From assembly GCF_900129835.1 (NCBI RefSeq), contig NZ_FQXA01000003.1:1-64000 (forward strand): a stretch of DNA of 64,000 bases, given 5' to 3'. This stretch comes from Stutzerimonas xanthomarina DSM 18231 (GTDB taxonomy: Bacteria; Pseudomonadota; Gammaproteobacteria; Pseudomonadales; Pseudomonadaceae). The notes below the pieces were generated by a model that searched no databases, was not told where the DNA came from, and saw nothing but the letters and a program-made list of their open reading frames with translations. A program made the translations under genes and the position numbers. Positions 57,989-64,000 of this stretch are shown here, piece after piece. Each line of letters begins with the position of its first letter. The stretch's first letter is position 1.

Positions 57989-58507
57989 ATGAAACAGCGC
58001 TGGGCGACTGCCGCAGTAACCGGGTTTACCGCGCTCATAGCGGTTAACGATCTCCGTTTGGTTCTAGCGGTGCTGCAGTCTGGCTCTTATAGCTGGGCAG
58101 CAGCCCCATCGCATGCATTCTTGCTGGGCAACGGAGGGATTCTTCCTGCCCTGTGGAAAATGTCGTTATCGATGACCTTGCTGGTGTGGTGGCTAGGCGC
58201 TCTGCTGGTGCCAGCGCACCGCCCGTGGCTGCGAATTGCCAATGGGATTTTCGGCGGCTGGCAGCTCGCTCAAGTCACGCTGATATGGCTCGCGGTGATC
58301 GGTGTCCTGCTGCAGGTTGCCGAAATGCCCACGACCCTTCGAAACGTGGGACTGGTCGCGAGGGATACCGACCTGCTGTGGATCATACCCCTGACGCTGT
58401 GCCTGCCTGCCCTTCAGCTCGGTCTAGGGGAGTGGGCGTACCGCGTAAGTAGGCGAGCCGAGCGAACTCAGGCGACCAATACTATCGTTTCGACGGAAGC
58501 GAGTTAG
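57989..58507 (+). CDS. Four-TM membrane protein, unknown
   Basis: 172 aa with four hydrophobic segments: about residues 7-29, 55-78, 85-113 and 128-146. The N-terminus MKQRWATAAVTGFTALIAVNDLRLVLAVLQSG and the loop ending RRAERTQATN show no family I recognise. It follows the VWA gene by 36 bases and may belong to that transcript. Its 3' end overlaps the DUF2937 gene by 26 bases on the opposite strand. Confidence 0.65.
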   Translation: MKQRWATAAVTGFTALIAVNDLRLVLAVLQSGSYSWAAAPSHAFLLGNGGILPALWKMSLSMTLLVWWLGALLVPAHRPWLRIANGIFGGWQLAQVTLIWLAVIGVLLQVAEMPTTLRNVGLVARDTDLLWIIPLTLCLPALQLGLGEWAYRVSRRAERTQATNTIVSTEAS

Positions 58508-59021
58508 CCGTACGACGCCGACGTCGATTACGTTGTGGAAACAGGGCCTGACGAAGCAATACGAAGAGACTTTCAACGATCCAGGCGAGCAAAAGCGCAC
58601 AGCTCAGGCCCCACGCGATCGCCTCGGGCGACAGCAGTACCTGGAAACGGTAGCTGTTCCAGACCTGACGCCTGATCGCCTGATCCGCGCCGATCAGGAC
58701 GTGCCAGGCCTGTGCGTACCAAGGCCCCTCCATGACTCGCCGTTCGCGGTCGAGTAAACGCGCACGTTCGACCAAGGCCGAAACACTGCGCGCATCGCTC
58801 TGTATTACCGGATCTTCGCTGACTCGATAATGTTCGACCAATGCATTCAGATCACCGTTGAAGAATCGTCCAGCCGTGTCCTGGAATCCCAACAATCCCT
58901 GTTGTGCCTCGAGTCGGCGCGCCTCGACCTGGTTGCCGTACGCCTCAATGAAGCCCGGCACCTGAACACCGACCAGCAGCCCCAAGGCGAACAAGGTCAA
59001 ACGCAAATAGCTTCTCAGCAT
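58482..59021 (-). CDS. DUF2937-family membrane protein
   Basis: 179 aa. N-terminal TM (about residues 5-22), a long extracytoplasmic helical part (GNQVEARRLEAQQGLLGFQ), a second TM (about 135-157) and a basic tail RNRRRRR. Matches DUF2937. The ATG at 59021 overlaps the amidotransferase stop (TGATG). Function unknown. Confidence 0.8.
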   Translation of the reverse strand: MLRSYLRLTLFALGLLVGVQVPGFIEAYGNQVEARRLEAQQGLLGFQDTAGRFFNGDLNALVEHYRVSEDPVIQSDARSVSALVERARLLDRERRVMEGPWYAQAWHVLIGADQAIRRQVWNSYRFQVLLSPEAIAWGLSCALLLAWIVESLFVLLRQALFPQRNRRRRRTANSLPSKR

Positions 59022-59797
59022 CACGCCACCTGCCCGCGCGCGACGCACTCGCCCAGCCGCCAAAGCGTCCACTCGCCGGATCGATGCACATCCCACTGTT
59101 CATTGTCGGTTAACGGTTCGGTCGCCAGCACGGTTACAACGTCGTTTGGCGTCGTCTCGGCTTCAAAGTCCACCGTCAACTCGGCATCTTTCAATTGAGC
59201 CGGGCCAAACGGCGCGCGACGGGTAATCTGCGCCAGCTTGGTCGAGCAGAAACTGAACAGCCACTCGCCATTGCTCAGCAGGCAGTTGAATACGCCCTTG
59301 GCTCGGTAACCGGCACAGGCATCGAGCAGATGCGGGATCAAATCCTCCGCAGCGACCCGCTCGGGGAAATCGCCGCGTATCCGATTGAGCAGGTCACAAA
59401 ATGCCGCTTCGCTGTCGGTATCCCCTACCGGCTGATAGAAACCACGCACCGGAGCGAAATCCCCTAACTGGCCGTTGTGGGCAAAACACCAGTGCTGTCC
59501 CCACAACTCACGTACGAAAGGATGCGTGTTGACCAGAGCGACCTTGCCGACATTGGCGTGACGGATATGGCCGATCACCACATGACTTTTGATCAGATAG
59601 CACTGGACCATTTTCGCCACTTCCGACTCGCAGCTAGCCACCGGATCCTGAAACAGCCGCAAACCGCGACCTTCATAAAACGCGATGCCCCAACCGTCCT
59701 TGTGTGGTCCAGTGCGGCCACCACGTTGCATCAGCCCAGTAAAACTGAAGTGGATGTCAGTGGGTACATTGGCGCTCATGCCGAGCAATTCACACAT
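59021..59797 (-). CDS. Class II glutamine amidotransferase (YafJ-type)
   Basis: 258 aa, Ntn hydrolase: catalytic Cys2 follows the start Met (MCELLGMSANVP), with GRTGPHKDGWGIAFY and the glutamine-pocket THPFVRELWGQHWCFAHNGQL. It consists only of a glutaminase domain, so it must give ammonia to a partner or act as a gamma-glutamyl hydrolase; no partner is obvious nearby. GGGAGATAG precedes the ATG. Confidence 0.85.
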   Translation of the reverse strand: MCELLGMSANVPTDIHFSFTGLMQRGGRTGPHKDGWGIAFYEGRGLRLFQDPVASCESEVAKMVQCYLIKSHVVIGHIRHANVGKVALVNTHPFVRELWGQHWCFAHNGQLGDFAPVRGFYQPVGDTDSEAAFCDLLNRIRGDFPERVAAEDLIPHLLDACAGYRAKGVFNCLLSNGEWLFSFCSTKLAQITRRAPFGPAQLKDAELTVDFEAETTPNDVVTVLATEPLTDNEQWDVHRSGEWTLWRLGECVARGQVA

Positions 59798-59843
59798 GCG
59801 CTATCTCCCGATAGGTCCTGCTGCGCCTTGGCGAGAAGGTTCT

Positions 59844-60305
59844 TCAGAGTCTCGGTTCAGTCCGCGCCTCGTAGCGGTGTGTCGGGCGGATGTCCTCGTC
59901 GTCATCCTCGAGTCGTTCACGCAGGGTACGAGGATCATCGTGTCGCGATTGGCTCCGCTGCTGCTTAGCCCGGCGCTCGATCAGCCAGCGTATGACAACA
60001 AACACTGCGTAGACCGCGAATGCGATCAATCCATACAGCGCCAGGTCAGCCACGGCACGCCAGGCATTGCTGCCAACCTTGAATAGTAGATCCAGTGCCG
60101 TGATGGCGACCGCAGGGGCGAACAGGTCCTTGGCGGGATCGACGATGGTCGGCGTCAGCAGCAGCACGGCAACGATCAGCCGCAACGGCTCGCGCAGCCA
60201 GCGCCACATGGGGCGGGTGATACGCATCCAGACCAGCAGGCAGCCCAGCGCGGCGATACCGTAGGCTGACCAGGCGAGCAAATATTCATTGGCGAATAGG
60301 GACAT
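59844..60305 (-). CDS. Small membrane protein, unknown
   Basis: 153 aa. TM segments at about residues 10-28, 38-56 and 85-105, then a highly charged cytoplasmic tail (RRAKQQRSQSRHDDPRTLRERLEDDDEDI). The ATG at 60305 is supported by GAGATCGCC upstream; the longer ORF reading is less likely. I recognise no family. Confidence 0.65.
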   Translation of the reverse strand: MSLFANEYLLAWSAYGIAALGCLLVWMRITRPMWRWLREPLRLIVAVLLLTPTIVDPAKDLFAPAVAITALDLLFKVGSNAWRAVADLALYGLIAFAVYAVFVVIRWLIERRAKQQRSQSRHDDPRTLRERLEDDDEDIRPTHRYEARTEPRL

Positions 60306-60514
60306 GGCGATCTCTGTACAGGCCGGAGGAAGCACCGGCATCAGCGGCGGACATGATAACAGTCGTAACCGGCGGCACGGCTAGCAACCTGATGCGATGC
60401 ACGCTGGCCATTACGCATCCAACGCCGTATAAACCCTGAAAAAAAACGCGTCCTAACCCACATCGCGTGCCGAGAAGCCATACTTGTAGCAACCGACATT
60501 TCAGGAGATTCAAC

Positions 60515-60955
60515 ATGATCTACCAGCATATTCTGGTCGCCACCGACCTGAACGACGATTGTCATCCGGTGGTAGCGCGTGCTCAGGCGCTGGCGACTGC
60601 CAGCGGTGCGAAACTGGCGCTGGTCCATGTCATCGAGCCGATGGCCATGGCTTTCGGCGGGGACGTGCCGATGGATCTTTCAATGCTGCAGCAGCAGCAG
60701 TTCGATCAGGCGCGCGAGCGTTTGGCCGGGTTTGCCGGCCGCTACCCCGAACTCACTGCGGAACAACGTCACCTGGCTTACGGCCAGCCTCGCCAGGAAG
60801 TTCACCGACTGGCCAAGGAGCAGGGCTGCGATCTGGTAGTGGTCGGCAGCCATGGTCGCCATGGCCTGGCGTTGCTGCTGGGCTCCACCTCCAACGACAT
60901 CCTGCATGGAGCACCCTGCGATGTGCTCGCCGTGCGCCTGAAAAAGCCCGAGTAA
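60515..60955 (+). CDS. Universal stress protein UspA family
   Basis: 146 aa, single Usp domain. The ATP-binding signature is GSHGRHGLALLLGSTSNDILHG near residues 112-133, and the N-terminus is MIYQHILVATDLNDDC. Usp proteins are induced by stress and starvation. TCAGGAG lies just before the ATG. It ends 7 bases before a strong terminator. Confidence 0.92.
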   Translation: MIYQHILVATDLNDDCHPVVARAQALATASGAKLALVHVIEPMAMAFGGDVPMDLSMLQQQQFDQARERLAGFAGRYPELTAEQRHLAYGQPRQEVHRLAKEQGCDLVVVGSHGRHGLALLLGSTSNDILHGAPCDVLAVRLKKPE

Positions 60956-60962
60956 GCTCTCC

Positions 60963-60997
60963 AAACGGCCTGAACCGGCAACCGGTTCAGGCCGTTT
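60963..60997. terminator. Bidirectional terminator between uspA and the Cys-cluster gene
   Basis: 16-bp perfect arms (60963-60978 and 60982-60997) with a three-base loop, beginning AAAC and ending GTTT. It serves uspA and the convergent gene. The stem contains the last 11 bases of the minus-strand gene. Confidence 0.9.
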
Positions 60998-61679
60998 CGG
61001 CGGTTTCCTCGGCGCTCATCACCAACGGGCGGATCTTCTGCAGCTGGGTTTCCAGTGAGTAGGTCAGGCTCGACGCCATCGAGAAAAAGGTCAGGAAAGC
61101 CTTGAGGTTGGAATCACCGTGGCAGGTGTCATGGATACGCTGCCAGAACGCCTGGTTGACCAGCTGCAGTTGTTGAAATGACCGCACCAGCCCACGCAGT
61201 TCCCAGTCGGCGTGCCGCCCTTCGCGCAGATTGAAATACTGTTGTGCCAGATACAGGGATACCGCCCGTAACACGAACTCCTGATTGCTAGCGAACGGCA
61301 GGTGCTGATGGGCCATCGGTTTGAGCCGACCGAGCACCGGGCAGGCACTGGTCGCCATGATGACGCCAAGCAATGCGCGCAAGCCCTCCTCCAAACCCAC
61401 CAGCTTGCTGTATTCGCGCTCCGGCGTGCGAACGTGAACCTGCGCCTTGCGGACGGCTGGCAAGCCCTGAAAATCTTCGATCACTCGATGTAGGTCGACC
61501 GCCGCCGGGCAATGGCGGAACTGGTCGCGACTCAGCGGGCAGTTGTTGCATTGCTGATGGTCCAGACGCGTCCACTTGGGCGCTTGTCTAGCTGCCTCGT
61601 GATCAAACGCACGGTCCAGTTCGATCCGGTAACTGAACTTGTGCTCATCATCGAGGATGATGCGGTATTCGATTGCCAT
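60987..61679 (-). CDS. Conserved protein with an N-terminal Cys cluster (DUF6901-like)
   Basis: 230 aa. CNNCPLSRDQFRHCPAAVDLH, near residues 44-64, has three cysteines and two histidines spaced like a metal site; CPVLGRL adds a later cysteine. The remainder is helical (HLPFASNQEFVLRAVSLYLAQQYFNLREG). I recall similar proteins under DUF6901, with moderate certainty. Function unknown. It ends inside a terminator stem. Confidence 0.72.
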   Translation of the reverse strand: MAIEYRIILDDEHKFSYRIELDRAFDHEAARQAPKWTRLDHQQCNNCPLSRDQFRHCPAAVDLHRVIEDFQGLPAVRKAQVHVRTPEREYSKLVGLEEGLRALLGVIMATSACPVLGRLKPMAHQHLPFASNQEFVLRAVSLYLAQQYFNLREGRHADWELRGLVRSFQQLQLVNQAFWQRIHDTCHGDSNLKAFLTFFSMASSLTYSLETQLQKIRPLVMSAEETAETA

Positions 61680-61745
61680 CTATGTCCGTCCAGTGCTGAC
61701 AGATGTTCCGTTTAATGGCGTCCTGCAAATCGCTGGACGTTTCGC

Positions 61746-61779
61746 GCCGCATACGCCGAACGCCGTATGCGGCTTTTTT
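61746..61779 (+). terminator. Intrinsic terminator oriented on the plus strand
   Basis: 10-bp perfect arms GCCGCATACG (61746-61755) and CGTATGCGGC (61764-61773), with an 8-base loop, followed by TTTTTT (61774-61779). The T run is on the plus strand, yet the genes on both sides are on the minus strand. On the minus strand the hairpin is followed by GCGAAACG. Confidence 0.75.
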
Positions 61780-61810
61780 CGAGAACGCCGAGCAAAACCT
61801 ACCCAGCGTC

Positions 61811-63718
61811 TCATCCCTCCAGCTCAGCCCAACGCTCAAGCAGCTCATCGAGCTGCTGTTGCATCATTTCGAGCTTCGCTATCGTTTCGCCAGTACGCTC
61901 AGCAGTCTGCTGGTAGAAGGTCGGCTGCGCCATCTCTTCCTGAAGCGCGGCGATGCTCTTTTCCATGGCATCGATTTTCCCCGGTAGCGCCTCCAGTTCG
62001 CGCTGCACCTTGTAACTCAGCTTTTTCTTCGCCGGCACGGGTTCGGCGGGCATCGGCGCAGCCACTGGCGCCGCTTCGGGTTTGCTTTCCTTGCCGTCCT
62101 TCGCATCGCCGACGCCGAGCAGCTTTACCGAACCGCCCTGGCGTAGCCAATCCTGATAGCCACCGACGTATTCGCGAACCACCCCATTACCTTCGAATAC
62201 CAGCGTGCTGGTCACCACGTTATCGAGGAACGCCCGGTCGTGACTGACCATCAGCACCGTGCCCTGGAAATTCAGCAGAACTTCCTCCAGCAGCTCAAGC
62301 GTTTCCACATCGAGATCGTTGGTGGGTTCGTCCAGGACCAGCAGGTTGGCGGGCTTACTGAACAGCTTGGCCAGCAAGAGCCGTGCCCGCTCGCCGCCCG
62401 AGAGCGCCTTGACAGGCGTGCGGGCGCGCTGAGGGCTGAACAGGAAATCCCCGAGATAGCTCAGCACATGCCGGCTCTGGCCATCGATGCTGATGAAATC
62501 ACGACCCTCAGCGACGTTGTCGACGACAGTCTTTTCCAATTCCAGCTGGTGACGTAGTTGGTCGAAATATGCCACTTCCAGTTTGGTGCCGGCTTCCACC
62601 TTACCGCTGGTTGGCTGCAGATCGCCGAGCAGCAGCTTAAGCAGCGTGGTCTTGCCGGTGCCATTGGCGCCGAGCAAACCGATACGGTCACCGCGCTGCA
62701 ACACCATCGAGAAATCACGGATCAGCGGCTCACCACCGGGGTGAGCAAAACTCGCATGCTCCACGACAATGACCTGCTTGCCGGACTTTTCGGCCGCATC
62801 AATCTGGATGTTCGCCTTGCCCTGGTGCTCACGTCGCTCGCTGCGCTCGCTGCGCAGCGCCTTGAGCGCTCGCACGCGTCCCTCATTGCGGGTGCGTCGC
62901 GCCTTGATGCCCTGGCGAATCCACACCTCCTCCTGTGCCAGCTTCTTGTCGAACAGCGCATTGGCTGTCTCTTCGGCTGCCAACTGCTGCTCTTTGTGCA
63001 CCAGGAAGCTGGCGTAATCGCCGTTCCAGTCGATCATATGGCCACGATCAAGCTCCAGGATTCGGGTCGCCAGGTTCTGCAAGAATGCCCGGTCGTGGGT
63101 GATGAAGAGCACTGCACCGTTGAAGCCAGTGAGCGCCTCTTCCAGCCAGGCAATGGCGCCGATATCGAGATGGTTGGTCGGCTCGTCGAGCAACAGCAGA
63201 TCCGGCTCGGACACCAGAGCCTGGGCCAGTAGCACACGCCGGCGCCATCCGCCAGACAATTCGGCTAGGGTCTTGTCGGCTGGCAGCTGCAAGCGGCTCA
63301 GGGTGCTGTCGACCAGCTGCTGCAAGCGCCAACCATCCTTGGCTTCTAGCTCCTGCTGGACGTGCATGAGCTTGTCGAGATCGGCTTCGTTGTGGATGTT
63401 CTGGCTCAGGTGATGATATTCGGCAAGCAACTGCCCTACCCCGGCCAGCCCTTCGGCAACAACATCGAAGACAGTGCGCTCATCGGCGACCGGCAGTTCC
63501 TGCGGCAACTCGCCAATCTTCAATCCTGGCGCTCGCCAGATTTCGCCGTCATCCGGCAGCTGGCTGCCCTTCACCAGACTGAGCATGCTGGATTTGCCGG
63601 TGCCGTTACGGCCGATGATGCAAACCCGCTCACCCCGCGCAATCTGCCAGGAAACTCCATCGAGCAATGGATTGTTGCCGTAGGCGAGGGACACATCGGT
63701 CAACTTGAGCAGGGTCAT
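61811..63718 (-). CDS. uup: ABC-F family ATPase Uup
   Basis: 635 aa, the Uup length. Two ABC domains: Walker A GRNGTGKSSML and GANGTGKTTLLKLL, signatures LSGGWRRRVLLAQAL and LSGGERARLLLAKLF, Walker B LLLDEPTNHLD and LVLDEPTNDLD. The C-terminal coiled coil (about 555-635) is Uup-specific. ABC-F proteins act on the ribosome; Uup affects transposon excision and ribosome rescue. The ATG at 63718 has GGAG upstream. Confidence 0.94.
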   Translation of the reverse strand: MTLLKLTDVSLAYGNNPLLDGVSWQIARGERVCIIGRNGTGKSSMLSLVKGSQLPDDGEIWRAPGLKIGELPQELPVADERTVFDVVAEGLAGVGQLLAEYHHLSQNIHNEADLDKLMHVQQELEAKDGWRLQQLVDSTLSRLQLPADKTLAELSGGWRRRVLLAQALVSEPDLLLLDEPTNHLDIGAIAWLEEALTGFNGAVLFITHDRAFLQNLATRILELDRGHMIDWNGDYASFLVHKEQQLAAEETANALFDKKLAQEEVWIRQGIKARRTRNEGRVRALKALRSERSERREHQGKANIQIDAAEKSGKQVIVVEHASFAHPGGEPLIRDFSMVLQRGDRIGLLGANGTGKTTLLKLLLGDLQPTSGKVEAGTKLEVAYFDQLRHQLELEKTVVDNVAEGRDFISIDGQSRHVLSYLGDFLFSPQRARTPVKALSGGERARLLLAKLFSKPANLLVLDEPTNDLDVETLELLEEVLLNFQGTVLMVSHDRAFLDNVVTSTLVFEGNGVVREYVGGYQDWLRQGGSVKLLGVGDAKDGKESKPEAAPVAAPMPAEPVPAKKKLSYKVQRELEALPGKIDAMEKSIAALQEEMAQPTFYQQTAERTGETIAKLEMMQQQLDELLERWAELEG

Positions 63719-63993
63719 GACGATCTCCGAAAAACAGGGCGCGCATTCTAACAGAAGGCATTGCTTCACCGGGCTGTGACAGATATCTGCCAACCTACCT
63801 GGGAACAGGCTATCGCCCGCCCTGCCAGCCGCCATCCGAGCGAGCCGCGCCAGCCCGGACCGAGGCATTGGCATGACGTTCGTCGGAAGTTTCGCTTTGA
63901 GCGTTTGCGACGCTTAATCCTCGTTTAACTGCTTGACCGGCCAAGCTAAGCTAGCCGCAGAAATTCCCCGTACCCCCCGTTTTCGGAAGTCTC

Positions 63994-64000
63994 ATGCGCG
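63994..64000 (+). CDS. Start of a gene running off the window, divergent from uup
   Basis: ATGCGCG at the very end, 6 bases after GGAAG. Two whole codons only. In P. aeruginosa the gene divergent from uup is a soluble lytic transglycosylase, so slt is the guess, based on synteny alone. The 275 bases up to uup contain a TAGAAT -10-like box for uup (63750-63745, minus) and no other feature. Confidence 0.4.

Overview
The window is a gene-dense, GC-rich piece of gammaproteobacterial chromosome. Gene content and order are those of Pseudomonas in the broad sense: a clustered Entner-Doudoroff glucose regulon with HexR, GltR and GtrS, then mupP next to ubiG, a cpxR/cpxA pair with a Spy-like gene, cyaB, plpD beside a fimV-like gene, and aceK. 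A P. stutzeri-type (Stutzerimonas) member is my guess from the LamB-type porin and mgsA next to gap; this is inference, not a test. I see no prophage, transposase, integron, tRNA gene or CRISPR array. Nearly all of it looks like core genome.

Layout. 1-480: upstream end of an rRNA operon transcribed leftward out of the window (boxA plus four tandem promoters). 600-4257: mtaD-like deaminase, ubiG, mupP, yciK. 4461-6610: a diguanylate cyclase facing rluB across a shared terminator. 6735-23526: the glucose block, made of zwf-pgl-eda with divergent hexR, a LamB-type porin, the gtsABCD sugar ABC transporter, gtrS/gltR, glk-edd, divergent gap and mgsA. 23523-28723: scpA-scpB, trpS, yciO, a PHP phosphatase and yciB. 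28733-32197: yciI, a coiled-coil membrane protein and a Cpx-type operon with CpxR-box-like repeats before the Spy-like gene. 32199-39526: nitroreductase, Cys-cluster protein, trkH, a fungal-type cytosine deaminase homologue, DUF808, DUF962, cyaB and an EamA transporter. 39716-45020: SelW-like protein, plpD (type Vd secreted phospholipase), FimV-like protein and a MarR regulator. 45187-54074: recQ, YecA, DUF454, DTW, GST, a 41-codon small ORF, aceK, an EamA transporter and cysK. 54213-63718: DUF748, a MoxR-GFA-VWA operon, several small membrane proteins, a class II glutamine amidotransferase, uspA, a Cys-cluster protein and uup. The first bases of a gene divergent from uup end the window.

How it works together. 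The largest functional unit is the glucose system. Glucose crosses the outer membrane by the porin and the inner membrane by GtsABCD. Glk and Zwf-Pgl then make 6-phosphogluconate, Edd and Eda split it to pyruvate and glyceraldehyde 3-phosphate, and Gap carries on or MgsA diverts triose phosphate to methylglyoxal. Two 15-bp TTGT-N7-ACAA sites, one in front of zwf/hexR and one in front of edd/gap, fit HexR control. A separate GTTAC-type palindrome in front of gtsA is a candidate GltR site.

I did not find a clearly new multi-gene system. The items most worth checking are the MoxR-GFA-VWA operon with a 17-bp palindrome beside its promoter, the candidate GltR and CpxR sites, an orphan plus-strand terminator at 61746-61779, the 41-codon ORF at 49931-50056, and the four-promoter rRNA control region.
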